DNA of 64,000 nucleotides from Colwellia sp. PAMC 20917 (GTDB lineage Bacteria > Pseudomonadota > Gammaproteobacteria > Enterobacterales > Alteromonadaceae). Below are positions 1 to 8,576 of this stretch, piece after piece. Position 1 is the first letter of the stretch. Each line of letters opens with the position of its first letter. Position numbers and translations under genes: made by a program. The DNA lies in NCBI RefSeq assembly GCF_001767295.1, contig NZ_CP014944.1, forward strand, positions 2,728,001-2,792,000, written 5' to 3'. A model generated the notes under the pieces. The model was not told the origin of the DNA, searched no databases, and was given only the letters and a program-made list of their open reading frames with translations.

Positions 1-147
1 TTGATGCAGGAATATAGCACAATTCAGAAATGTTGAGAATAGATTATCGCTGCTATTCAGTTTCTGTGGGTCTAAATCAAAGCGTTCAAACTAATTGATG
101 AAAGCTTCTTATGGGCTATAAGCCAGAATATAAGCAAAGATCGCCCA
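1..147. other. window edge, no gene seen
   Basis: This stretch lies downstream of hemJ, which is read on the minus strand. I see no open frame of useful length, no RNA gene and no clear terminator. Confidence 0.4.
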
Positions 148-579
148 TTAGAAAGGTTTTAAATACACCAAATATAATATTACGAGTAATATAAGGACGG
201 GAAATTCATTAAAAATTCGATAAAACTTTCCTGAACGTACATTTTTATCTTCTTTAAAATCTTTAACTAACTTAAAACAATAACCATGGTAAGCGAGCAG
301 TAAAATCACTAACGTTATTTTTAAGTGCAACCATTTTGAAGCGATAAACCAAGCGTATCCATAATAATAAATCAAGGCTATGCCTAAAGACACGGTTAAC
401 ACAGCAAAAGGTGTTACAAAATATAACAAACGTTTTTCCATACCCTTTAAATGCTCGGCAACCTCAATACTAGAGGTTTCAGCGTGATTAACAAACAGGC
501 GTGGTAAATAAAAAACACCAGCAAACCAAGCGACCATAAAAAAAACATGGCAAGCTTGTAACCATAAAAGAGTTGTCAT
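148..579 (-). CDS. hemJ: HemJ-type protoporphyrinogen IX oxidase (UPF0093)
   Basis: This 143-residue membrane protein of the HemJ/UPF0093 family oxidises protoporphyrinogen IX to protoporphyrin IX in heme synthesis. The family signature lies near the N-terminus: a His in the first helix (LQACHVFF), then AWFAGVFYLPRLFVNHAE. About four membrane helices follow, near residues 5-25, 50-70, 78-100 and 122-142, with a basic cytoplasmic stretch around 103-121. Length is usual for the family. The start codon overlaps the last four bases of the clcA-like gene (ATGA arrangement), so the two are probably translated together from one minus-strand mRNA. Family assignment rests on motif and topology. Confidence 0.85.
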   Translation of the reverse strand: MTTLLWLQACHVFFMVAWFAGVFYLPRLFVNHAETSSIEVAEHLKGMEKRLLYFVTPFAVLTVSLGIALIYYYGYAWFIASKWLHLKITLVILLLAYHGYCFKLVKDFKEDKNVRSGKFYRIFNEFPVLILLVILYLVYLKPF

Positions 580-2297
580 ACTGTTGTTTTTCCTTCTAAT
601 AAATAACTTCTGATCTGTTCAAAAGTAATAATGCCTAAGATCTCATTAGGATCATTATCATAAATATAAACACCACCATCTCGCTGTTCAATCAGGGCTA
701 AATAGGCTTCAGCTAAAGTTGATTGGCTTTGCAAAGGTAGTAGCTGTAATTGTACTATTTCTACGCGCTTAGTGCCTGAGTCGTGTTTTATTTTTAACCA
801 TGAAAATGTTGAGTAAGGACTAAGACTTTCTGTTTCAGGTGCTACTTCAATAATAACATGATTTAATAATTCAACATTCTTCAATGCCCTGAAAACTTCC
901 AAAGAACATTCTTGTTGATAAACGCTAATATTTTCCTGTAATACGCCTAATACACCGATACGTTGTAATGATTTCTCGATGGGAGATTTTCGATATTTGA
1001 GACCCTGTTGCTCAAGTTGCATAACAAATACCGATCGGTTGTTGAAAAACTGCCCTGAAAAGACACAGGCAGTGGTGATGACTATCATTGCTGGCACAAC
1101 AACCTCTAACTGATTTGACAACTCGACTACCGTTAATAATGCGGCAAGGGGAGCGTTTAGTGTTGCTGCTAAGAACCCCGCCATACCCATTAAGGCATAA
1201 TCACCAGCAAAATTTTCTCCGGGTAGATAACCCGTAACTAATATTGAAACACAGGTGCCTACAATCGCACCAATACCAATAATAGGACCGATAATACCCC
1301 CAGGAATACCTAGACCTAAAGCGGTAATGGTCATCAAAATTTTAGCAAATAAAACCCCGAGTAATAATTGTAAAGGAATATTATTTTCTAAGGCAAACGT
1401 TATTACACTTAAGTCTGTGCCCATAGCAAAGGGTACAAAGAAGCCAAGTATCCCAGTAATTAATGCTGCTAACATAATGCGTGGCACAATATGAATCGAG
1501 CTCGAATATTTTATAATAATGACTAAGTATCGGTTAAAGCCATAGGCTAATAACCCAAGTATTAACCCTAATATAATCAAAACAGGGTAATGATCAAAAC
1601 TGAGGGATATTTTACTAAAATATCCAAATTCATGGGCAGGTCCCAAAAGGCTTCGGCTGATCATTGACCCTGTAATAGAAGCGATCATAACAGGAATAAA
1701 AATATGCACTTTGTATTCGCGTAAAATAACTTCCATAACAAATATAACAGCGGCAATGGGGGTATTAAAACAAGCGGAAATACCTGCGGCAATGCCACAT
1801 GCACATAGTGTGCGTATGGTATTAAACGGTAGATTTAACTTGTTACCTAAATAACTGCTACAAGCAGCTCCTAAATGTATAGCAGGCCCTTCTTTTCCAA
1901 CTGAGAAGCCGGACGCTAATGCAATCACACTACCGAAAAATTGATTCAACGTATTGCGAAATGGAATAATGCCATTAGCTACTTTTAGGCGATGTAACAC
2001 AAAAGGAATACCGGTACGTAAATACTGGTAGCCGGTTAGCCAAGCAAAAAATAAAATGACTAATCCGCCTACTATAGGCAAATGGAAACGACTTAAAGCA
2101 CTTAAGCTGGTATAGTTATCTTTTTGGACTAAATAAAAGCTTTGAACTGTCTCAATGCTGTAGGTGAATAGCACAACTAGAAGTGCTGATGCAGTGCCAC
2201 CTAAAGCGGCTAACAAACAAAGTTGCCAGGAAGTTCTCGGTAAGGCTAAACGTTTTCTAAGTAAAGAGAGCGATATCATAATAATGAATGGGTGCAC
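576..2297 (-). CDS. ClC-family chloride channel/transporter with C-terminal regulatory domain
   Basis: A 573-residue ClC protein moving chloride or another anion across the inner membrane. About ten hydrophobic helices fill residues 20-430. The gating-glutamate motif appears as GKEGP near residue 135, and the other selectivity loops as RTGIP and GIPGGIIGP. By hand alignment to E. coli ClcA, the external gating Glu is kept. The internal proton Glu (ClcA E203) is Val, central Ser107 is Thr, Phe357 is Ile and Tyr445 is Leu, so it may act as a channel rather than an H+/Cl- antiporter. Residues 440-573 form a soluble tail resembling a CBS-type domain. It lies upstream of hemJ in the same unit and is divergent from the DUF6776 gene. 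An internal Met six codons in is an alternative start. Confidence 0.88.
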   Translation of the reverse strand: MHPFIIMISLSLLRKRLALPRTSWQLCLLAALGGTASALLVVLFTYSIETVQSFYLVQKDNYTSLSALSRFHLPIVGGLVILFFAWLTGYQYLRTGIPFVLHRLKVANGIIPFRNTLNQFFGSVIALASGFSVGKEGPAIHLGAACSSYLGNKLNLPFNTIRTLCACGIAAGISACFNTPIAAVIFVMEVILREYKVHIFIPVMIASITGSMISRSLLGPAHEFGYFSKISLSFDHYPVLIILGLILGLLAYGFNRYLVIIIKYSSSIHIVPRIMLAALITGILGFFVPFAMGTDLSVITFALENNIPLQLLLGVLFAKILMTITALGLGIPGGIIGPIIGIGAIVGTCVSILVTGYLPGENFAGDYALMGMAGFLAATLNAPLAALLTVVELSNQLEVVVPAMIVITTACVFSGQFFNNRSVFVMQLEQQGLKYRKSPIEKSLQRIGVLGVLQENISVYQQECSLEVFRALKNVELLNHVIIEVAPETESLSPYSTFSWLKIKHDSGTKRVEIVQLQLLPLQSQSTLAEAYLALIEQRDGGVYIYDNDPNEILGIITFEQIRSYLLEGKTTV

Positions 2298-2357
2298 CTT
2301 TTATTGTTTGAGCCTAAAAATATTTATTAACTCGTTGGATATCATAATACTTTTCAA

Positions 2358-3089
2358 ATGAATTGGTTAGCAAAAATAAATCTAAATACGGTTGTTGTGC
2401 GTTTAGGCGCATTCCGTTCCGCCCTTTTACTTCTTCTCGTGATTGTTATCTGTCTTTACAGTGGCTATCGTGTTGGGAATTTTTATCATGGTTATCAAGT
2501 TAAAACGTTAGCACAACAGCAAACGCGATTGAGTAAACTTTATGAAAAGAATGTTCAGCAAAATAGTCAGATTAATACCCTTGAAGTAGAGTTAGAAGTT
2601 GAACGTATGGCTAATCAGCACTCCCAGGAGCTTTTAAAAAGCATGGAGTCTGAGCATTATGAAGTAAAAAAAGAATTAGCTTTTTATGAAAAAGTGATGG
2701 CACCAGAAAAAACCGCTGATGGATTGGCTATTGATCGAATGATGATCCATCCAACAGCCAGTCCACATCATTTTCGTTTTCAAATTGTGTTAATGCAACA
2801 GCAAGTACGTAAGCGTTTTGCTAAAGGCTATGTCGATTTTACTTTATTGGGGAGCTTAGATAATAAGCCAAGCGAATTAAAGTTAAGTAATATATCGGTA
2901 TCTACAAAGAAAGATTTATCATTTAGTTTTCAATATTTTCAAATTGTTGAAGGTGAGTTCACTCTTCCTGCAAAATTTTTACCCGAAAAATTAGCGTTAG
3001 CTGCTATTTTGCCAAAAAATAGATGGCAAAAATATCAACGGTTAGATGAAAGTTTTATTTGGGTAGACCTTTTGAAAAACACTCAATAG
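2358..3089 (+). CDS. DUF6776-type membrane-anchored coiled-coil protein
   Basis: A 243-residue protein of unknown function. One membrane helix (residues 20-42, ALLLLLVIVICLYSGYRVG) follows a short basic N-terminus. A coiled coil of about 75 residues (50-115) comes next, then a beta-rich periplasmic domain (125-240). This layout matches the uncharacterised DUF6776 family often found near erpA or bactofilin-like genes in gammaproteobacteria; I recognise the family only by overall layout. It starts 60 bp from the divergent clcA-like gene and ends about 130 bp before erpA, which has its own promoter. Confidence 0.6.
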   Translation: MNWLAKINLNTVVVRLGAFRSALLLLLVIVICLYSGYRVGNFYHGYQVKTLAQQQTRLSKLYEKNVQQNSQINTLEVELEVERMANQHSQELLKSMESEHYEVKKELAFYEKVMAPEKTADGLAIDRMMIHPTASPHHFRFQIVLMQQQVRKRFAKGYVDFTLLGSLDNKPSELKLSNISVSTKKDLSFSFQYFQIVEGEFTLPAKFLPEKLALAAILPKNRWQKYQRLDESFIWVDLLKNTQ

Positions 3090-3145
3090 TCCGAAGTAAT
3101 ATAGACGCTTATTATTTACTTGCAATAAACCTTACTAAATGAGTA

Positions 3146-3178
3146 ATACTTGACTAAATTAGTCAAGTTTAAGATAAT
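3146..3178 (+). promoter_or_regulatory. IscR type-1 operator overlapping the erpA promoter
   Basis: A perfect 10-bp inverted repeat, ACTTGACTAA and TTAGTCAAGT around one A, occupies 3148-3168. With its flanks it agrees at 24 of 25 positions (3146-3170) with the type-1 IscR consensus as I recall it. Inside it is a -35 (TTGACT, 3150-3155), followed 17 nt later by GATAAT (3173-3178). IscR bound here would block RNA polymerase. IscR control of erpA is established in E. coli. Confidence 0.8.
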
Positions 3179-3221
3179 ACACGTGATACACTTCCGTAAA
3201 CACCTTTGTAAGTAGAGCAAT

Positions 3222-3563
3222 ATGTCAACTCCCGAATTACCAATAAAATTTTCCGATGCCGCCGCAAATAAAGTCTTATCTTTGATCACAGAAGAAGAGA
3301 ATCCGGAATTGAAATTACGTGTTTATGTAACAGGTGGTGGTTGCTCAGGATTTTCATATGGATTTACTTTTGATGAAAAAGTGAATGACGGTGACATGAC
3401 TATTGTGAAAAAAGGCGTCACTATGGTTATTGATCCTATGAGTTTACAATATTTAGTTGACGGTGAAGTTGACTATATTGAAGGTTTAGAAGGTAGTAGA
3501 TTTTTAGTACATAACCCAAACGCTTCATCAACCTGTGGTTGTGGATCTTCTTTCTCAATCTAA
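3222..3563 (+). CDS. erpA: iron-sulfur cluster insertion protein ErpA
   Basis: A 113-residue A-type carrier that delivers [Fe-S] clusters to apo-enzymes, including IspG/IspH and respiratory targets. The three cluster-binding cysteines are in place: one in [11 protein letters not shown] near residue 41 and two in the C-terminal [11 protein letters not shown]. Length and the FSDAAANKV start match ErpA. It stands alone behind an IscR-type operator and is closed by a terminator shared with the convergent gene downstream. IscA and SufA are relatives, but the N-terminus and the solitary context favour ErpA. Confidence 0.95.
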   Translation: MSTPELPIKFSDAAANKVLSLITEEENPELKLRVYVTGGGCSGFSYGFTFDEKVNDGDMTIVKKGVTMVIDPMSLQYLVDGEVDYIEGLEGSRFLVHNPNASSTCGCGSSFSI

Positions 3564-3589
3564 TTTTCTTTAGTTACATTGCGATTAAC

Positions 3590-3621
3590 AAAAAGCCAGC
3601 GAAATATCACTGGCTTTTTTG
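3590..3621. terminator. bidirectional terminator between erpA and the convergent gene
   Basis: A ten-pair stem, AAAAAGCCAG (3590-3599) with CTGGCTTTTT (3610-3619), has A and T runs on its two sides. It can stop erpA transcripts and the minus-strand gene whose stop codon lies inside it at 3607. Confidence 0.85.
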
Positions 3622-4272
3622 TGCTTTTTTTTCAGCTACGGCCATTCTTTTATTTAAGAAGTTTTTTAAATTAGGCATGCTATTACACCTGATACTGCCG
3701 CCAAGCAAGGTTGACATCGCATTTAGCGCACTATTAAATTTACTGCTATTACAATCGACTTCTTTAATTTTTGCTTTCGCTGGGGCTAACTGATCATACG
3801 TTGTGATGGATTGTGCAACGGTACTCTTATCGGTTAGGTATTTAGTTAAGCTGTCGTTTGCAGCGTTTTCACGGGCTTGGTTATCTAAACGTTGCTTAAG
3901 CTTATCCAGTGACGTTTGACTCATTTTTTTACTTGATGCTTTACTCTCCAACACGTTTTTATCAATTGGCTGTTTAGATAACTTTGTAGGCAGAGTCGTC
4001 CCATTGTTGGTTTTTTCTAACCATTCATGACTGGTTTTCTTTTCATCTGTTGGCATGGTTTCTTTAATGACTAGCGGTTCCTTGCTGGAAGTAAGCGTCG
4101 CTTTTTTCCTTGACCGTAAAGGAAAATATAGGCGAGCTTGAATAATAGGGTTAACCGAATCGTTATTTTTTACTGCGCTAAGTGGAACTGTTGATAACCC
4201 TTGTGTAAAAATGATCAGTACCGCTATATGCAAGATAATCGAGAAGGTTAGTCCTTTGCTTAATTTATTCAA
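3607..4272 (-). CDS. inner-membrane-anchored protein with TolA/TonB-like N-terminus, function unknown
   Basis: A 221-residue protein not recognised as a named family. Residues 9-26 form a signal anchor (FSIILHIAVLIIFTQGLS) of the kind seen at the start of TolA and TonB, with a His in the helix. A long Lys/Ser/Thr-rich polar region and a short helical stretch (about 120-150) follow, then a C-terminal block with two cysteines (VDCNSSKF and IRCNSMPN). It starts with TTG at 4272, well supported by a GGAGG ribosome site (4280-4284) seven bases upstream. No TonB or TolA C-terminal domain is evident. It converges on erpA. Confidence 0.55.
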   Translation of the reverse strand: MNKLSKGLTFSIILHIAVLIIFTQGLSTVPLSAVKNNDSVNPIIQARLYFPLRSRKKATLTSSKEPLVIKETMPTDEKKTSHEWLEKTNNGTTLPTKLSKQPIDKNVLESKASSKKMSQTSLDKLKQRLDNQARENAANDSLTKYLTDKSTVAQSITTYDQLAPAKAKIKEVDCNSSKFNSALNAMSTLLGGSIRCNSMPNLKNFLNKRMAVAEKKAQKSQ

Positions 4273-4479
4273 ATGTAATCCTCCTTGTTTACTTTATATT
4301 TAGCGCTGTAGTATTGAGCTATAAATCTTTTAAAAGTTCAGTATTCGCTTAATTAGGGCTCAATGGTTTTAATAAAGATAGTTTGCCACTTTTTTAAGGC
4401 GAACCTATTTGCATGTCGGCGCAAGATTCTTGATACTGAATTAATTCTACAATCAATAAAATCAATAAAAGGGAATATA

Positions 4480-5889
4480 ATGCTTAAAGTGCCTTTTCAA
4501 TCTGTAATAAAAACGCTTGTTTTCAGTAGTACTTTGTTAGCTTTATCAAGTTCAGCGGCAACACTGACTGAATCAGAAACTAAGCAACTGACACAATTAA
4601 AAAATACCGCTCTGCAATCTAATTTGTCCTATCAAGTTTTAGAATCTTTAACCACGGAAGTGGGGCATAGATTAATGGGTTCAGAAGGTGATAGAAAAGC
4701 CGTCATTTGGGCGCAAGCTAAAATGAATGCTTTAGGCTTTGATAAAGTGTGGACAGAAGAAGTCACGGGTACTTTTTGGCAACGTGGTGAAGCACAAGCG
4801 AAAATAATCTCGCCTTACCCTCATAAGGTTGTCGCCATTGCTCTTGGTGGCAGTATTGCTACCAGTGAAGAAGGACTGATTGGAGACGTTGCTCATTTTG
4901 AAACCTTAGCTGACTTAATCGCGGCACCAGATAATAGTTTAGATGGAAAAATTGCATTTGTTTCTTATCAAATGGAAGAGCATATCGACGGTAACGGTTA
5001 TGGTCCAGCCGTAGGTACGCGTGTGGGTGGGGCAGTTGTAGCCGCTAAAAAAGGGGCGTCAGCATTAATTATGCGTTCTGTAGGTACAGACAATAACCGT
5101 ATAGCCCATACTGGCATTATGCGTTATGAGGCTGGCGTGAAAAAAATTCCTGCGGCTGCGCTTTCAAATCCTGACGCAGACTTACTTGTTAATCAATTAA
5201 AGCGCAATAAACCGGTTAGCTTTTATCTAAAATTAACCAGCCATACTGATGCTAAAATAACAGCCGTTTCTGCCAATGTCATTGGTGAAATAACCGGTAG
5301 CGAATTTCCTGATGAAATTGTCTCAATTGGTGCCCACCTTGACAGCTGGGATGTCGGTACCGGTGCATTAGATGATGGTATGGGTGTTGCTATGATGCTT
5401 GCCTCTGCTCATCACATTGCTCAATTACCTATACGTCCAAAGCGTACTATCCGCGTCATTCTTTTTGCGGCTGAAGAAGTGGGTTTATTAGGTGCAAAAA
5501 AATATATGGAAGTCCATGAAAAAAATATGAATAATCATATCATTGGCGCCGAATGGGACTTTGGTGTTGGTAAAATTTATAAAATGACTTCGGGTGTTGG
5601 TAAAGAGTCATTAACGGCAATTAACGACCTTGCTAAGCATCTTGCGCCGTTAGGCGTTGAATTATCAAACGATAACAATGCACAAGCACAATCAGATATG
5701 AGTGTAATGAGCGCTGCGGGTATGCCAAGCATGAATTTTGCACCTGATGGCACCAAGTACTTTGATTATCACCATACAGAGAACGATACCTTGGACAAAG
5801 TGAACCCTGAAGACTTAAAGCAAGCAACAGCAGTTTATACTCTATTTGCTTATTTTTCAGCTCAATCAGGAATTAACTTTAGAAAATAA
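4480..5889 (+). CDS. secreted M28-family zinc aminopeptidase/carboxypeptidase with PA domain
   Basis: A 469-residue exported metallopeptidase. The start at 4480 (MLKVPFQSVIK) has an AAGGGAA ribosome site just upstream and gives a normal signal peptide ending near SSSAA; an earlier in-frame start at 4363 would bury that signal. A protease-associated insert spans about residues 120-245. The M28 metal ligands follow in order: AHLDSWD (His, Asp), GALDDGMG (bridging Asp), FAAEEVGLLG (catalytic and ligand Glu) and YHHTENDT (His). It is most like glutamate carboxypeptidase/aminopeptidase Q-type enzymes and probably releases amino acids from external peptides. A strong hairpin closes the gene. Confidence 0.88.
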   Translation: MLKVPFQSVIKTLVFSSTLLALSSSAATLTESETKQLTQLKNTALQSNLSYQVLESLTTEVGHRLMGSEGDRKAVIWAQAKMNALGFDKVWTEEVTGTFWQRGEAQAKIISPYPHKVVAIALGGSIATSEEGLIGDVAHFETLADLIAAPDNSLDGKIAFVSYQMEEHIDGNGYGPAVGTRVGGAVVAAKKGASALIMRSVGTDNNRIAHTGIMRYEAGVKKIPAAALSNPDADLLVNQLKRNKPVSFYLKLTSHTDAKITAVSANVIGEITGSEFPDEIVSIGAHLDSWDVGTGALDDGMGVAMMLASAHHIAQLPIRPKRTIRVILFAAEEVGLLGAKKYMEVHEKNMNNHIIGAEWDFGVGKIYKMTSGVGKESLTAINDLAKHLAPLGVELSNDNNAQAQSDMSVMSAAGMPSMNFAPDGTKYFDYHHTENDTLDKVNPEDLKQATAVYTLFAYFSAQSGINFRK

Positions 5890-5890
5890 T

Positions 5891-5935
5891 ATAATGAGTC
5901 GTGAAAAATCAGGTGGATTTTTCACGACTCATTAT
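5891..5935. terminator. perfect 20-bp hairpin after the M28 peptidase
   Basis: Arms 5891-5910 and 5916-5935 are exactly complementary around the loop AGGTG. The position two bases after the stop codon suggests a transcript end or stabiliser. No long T run follows, so it is not a textbook intrinsic terminator. Confidence 0.65.
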
Positions 5936-6521
5936 TCATCACTTCGTAAATATAATCCCTTATTCTTTTTATTTAACTCACCGACACCTGATCTTCTAGT
6001 ATTACAAGTATAAGAAACATTTATTGTTTTCTTGATTTTATTAGAACTATAAACTTAACTTTTAATAAATATACTCACTAATAGTTGACGGAAAAAGTTC
6101 TCCACGATAGTAAATGAATAGTACCTTCACTGTGCCTATTTTCAGTCTTATTAAAAAAGGTGAATTAATCTTTGGTGTTTACTCACGTTAATGCTGGTAC
6201 AGTAATAGGTGGCTACAGCCATTTATCATGAAATTACTAAAAACGTATCCAGCTAATCATCTTATGATTTATAATAAGTTGAACTTAGCCTAGCGACTGA
6301 ATAAAAACAGACTTTCTTGTGGAGTTTATGCTTGATAAGCACTTCTAGCAGATTTAGAGCATTGTGTAGAACGGAGTCTAGTCATTGAGTTTCATTTAAG
6401 CTCAACTTAAGAAAATGCTAATGTAAAAGTAGTTAAAAATTTTTGAAGGCCCCAAGGGCTTATTATTTGAGTATTTTAACAATGTACGGTGCATCGTACG
6501 CCATTTACGATTAGGATAAAT
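5936..6521. other. intergenic region before the chemoreceptor
   Basis: Nearly 600 bp of AT-rich sequence without a convincing gene. It holds a small hairpin, AAGGCCC/GGGCTT, near 6446-6462. An imperfect palindrome (GTACGGTGCATCGTAC) lies at 6484-6499, about 20 bp before the chemoreceptor start, and could be an operator. No sigma-28 promoter was found here. Confidence 0.4.
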
Positions 6522-8144
6522 ATGAAGTTTTTTAAAGAATTACCTATATTTCATAAAATATTAGCAATACTAGCGATTGCAATTTTGAGCTTTGTTATTA
6601 ATTTACTTATTAACATTACTGCCATCTCTAAAAACCAAATTTTATTACAAAAAATTCAAAATACTACGATTCATTTGGTTAACTTAACCAGTGAAAATGT
6701 CAGTACTTGGCAACGTGTAGATGAACTCTACAACCAGAGTGTCTCTTTTGGTGATGAAGAGTTAGTTGATCAAGCTAGTCAGTTAGTTACGGTGTTAACC
6801 GGTAATTTAACGCGTATTGATTCACTTGAACCCTCATTTTCGGATACTTCTACTCTAGTCTCATTAAGCAACGAGTATAATGACATCGCGCGAAATATTT
6901 CAGTAGGATTTATCAAGGAAGAAATCGATTTTCAATTGGCCTCAACAAAGACCAGTATTGATAATAAAGCAGATATTTACCAAAAGGTTACTGACCGCTT
7001 AGCCCAGGAAAAAGAAAAGGCGGCTAAAGTATTTAATACCTTGGTTGAAGAAACAGTGGCTAACTCTAGTGACTCAAGAGATTTAAGTATTTTAGTGGGT
7101 ATTTTACTTTTGGTTATGATGTCACTATTGAGTATCGTCATCGCACGTTCAATTAGTCATTCAGTATTAAATATAGATGCTTCTTTAAAAGAACTGGCAG
7201 AAGGTGATGGTGATTTAACCAACCAGATTGAAGTCATGAGTCAGGATGAATTAGGCAGTGTTGTTAAGAACTTTAATGCTTTTACTCAATTGCTAAGAGG
7301 TATTGTTTCAGATGTCATTGATGTTGTGCCACCCCTTACCAAAAGTGCTGAACAATTGGCTGAAAAGGTACGTGATGTTGATGCTAATGTACAAAGCCAA
7401 GCAGAAGTGGCTGAAATAACAAAACAATCTATGGTTGAAATGCAATTTAGTGTTACTGATATTGCTAAGTCTGCCGCAGAAGCCGCAAATGCTGCAGGTT
7501 CTGGAGAAGCAGAAGTTAATCGAGGCATGGAGAATGTTCAGCGTTCTTTACTTATCTCAGGTGAATTAGTCCATGAAATTGGTAATGCAGCGGATGTGGT
7601 TGATAGGCTCGCTAAAGACTCGCAGAACATGAATAAAATTCTTGATGTTATTAATGGAATCGCCGAACAGACAAATTTATTAGCGTTAAATGCTGCAATT
7701 GAAGCGGCTCGAGCGGGCGAGCAAGGCCGAGGCTTTGCTGTCGTTGCTGATGAAGTTAGAAGTTTAGCTTCAAGAACAGCGTTATCGACTACTGAGATTC
7801 GTGGTTTACTAGATAAGCTCATTTCAGCGGCTGACCAATCGGTAAGTACCATGGGATTAGCGCGAGAAAAAGCAAATACCAATGAGGAAATATCACTTGC
7901 AGTTGATAAATCTTTAACAAATATAAAAGAACAAATCGGTCATATCAGTTCAATGAACAGCCAAATTGCTACAGCAACAGAAGAACAATCTTGCGTTGCT
8001 GAGACCGTTGTTAATAATATAGAGCAGATGTATAACAGTTTTGGAGCGACTCAAACGGCGATCGAAGAGATTGGTAATGTGGCTCATTTAGTTGATAAAA
8101 ATGCCATTCAATTACAGAAGGCAACATCGAAGTTTAAGGTTTAA
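6522..8144 (+). CDS. methyl-accepting chemotaxis protein
   Basis: A 540-residue transmembrane chemoreceptor that controls CheA activity. The start at 6522 follows a good ribosome site (TTAGGA); an upstream in-frame GTG at 6489 lacks one. TM1 covers about residues 11-33 and TM2 about 189-208. Between them is a helical periplasmic sensor of about 150 residues with no recognised ligand fold. A HAMP domain (about 208-262) precedes the long signalling coiled coil. The hairpin tip, [20 protein letters not shown] near residue 390, is canonical. There is no CheB/CheR-binding pentapeptide at the C-terminus. It is a single gene. Confidence 0.95.
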   Translation: MKFFKELPIFHKILAILAIAILSFVINLLINITAISKNQILLQKIQNTTIHLVNLTSENVSTWQRVDELYNQSVSFGDEELVDQASQLVTVLTGNLTRIDSLEPSFSDTSTLVSLSNEYNDIARNISVGFIKEEIDFQLASTKTSIDNKADIYQKVTDRLAQEKEKAAKVFNTLVEETVANSSDSRDLSILVGILLLVMMSLLSIVIARSISHSVLNIDASLKELAEGDGDLTNQIEVMSQDELGSVVKNFNAFTQLLRGIVSDVIDVVPPLTKSAEQLAEKVRDVDANVQSQAEVAEITKQSMVEMQFSVTDIAKSAAEAANAAGSGEAEVNRGMENVQRSLLISGELVHEIGNAADVVDRLAKDSQNMNKILDVINGIAEQTNLLALNAAIEAARAGEQGRGFAVVADEVRSLASRTALSTTEIRGLLDKLISAADQSVSTMGLAREKANTNEEISLAVDKSLTNIKEQIGHISSMNSQIATATEEQSCVAETVVNNIEQMYNSFGATQTAIEEIGNVAHLVDKNAIQLQKATSKFKV

Positions 8145-8149
8145 GACCT

Positions 8150-8540
8150 TTACCCTTCCACTAAAAGAAATTCGATGATTTTGTTCATATCTAGATCAAA
8201 ATCATCGGTTCTTACTCCTTGAACAATAAAGTCTTCATTGTTGGATAAATTTATATCTTCAGCCATTTCGTAACGACCATCGAGAGAATTATAGAATGAA
8301 CGTACATTAGGATTGATTGGGTCGCCGTCATTTCTGCTTTCGACAATAGCCCGTTTATTGGAACCCAATTCGACTAATGAGCCAACAGGATAAATAAGTC
8401 GACTAAACGTTGATCTAAATGCTCTTTTTGCGCCAAACTTCGTAAAATACTAAATGCTTTTATATGGCCAGGGGGGGTTAAGCTGTAAAAGCCTCGTGAT
8501 TTAGCGATATCAACCACATAATACCTTTTTAATAATCCTG
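8150..8540 (-). pseudogene. 3' remnant of an HD-GYP phosphodiesterase gene, frame broken
   Basis: Two adjacent minus-strand frames together look like the C-terminus of an HD-GYP c-di-GMP phosphodiesterase. The upstream frame (about 8540 to 8390) reads VDIAKSRGFYSLTPPGHIKA, then LAQKEHLDQRLVDLFI, then runs into a stop. The downstream frame (to 8150) resumes with IYPVGSLVELGSNKRAIVES and 70 more residues. HD-GYP proteins normally have a few residues between LVxLFI and YPVGSLV, and these are missing, which fits a deletion of about 13 bp around 8390. The catalytic HD and GYP parts are absent. It follows the diguanylate cyclase gene on the same strand. Confidence 0.65.
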
Positions 8541-8576
8541 AAATTTAAATTTCAACAATCATAAATAATCTATTCG

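Noticed and set aside
1255-1494. Plus-strand frame opposite the ClC gene
   Set aside because: Its Pro/Ile-rich product is the reverse image of membrane-helix codons; no independent evidence supports it.
4363-4479. Extended N-terminus for the M28 peptidase
   Set aside because: The extra 39 residues precede a normal signal peptide that has its own ribosome site at 4480, so the upstream frame is probably untranslated.
7286-7882. Long minus-strand frames opposite the chemoreceptor gene
   Set aside because: They mirror the codon pattern of the chemoreceptor, have no ribosome site or recognisable domain, and are shadows.
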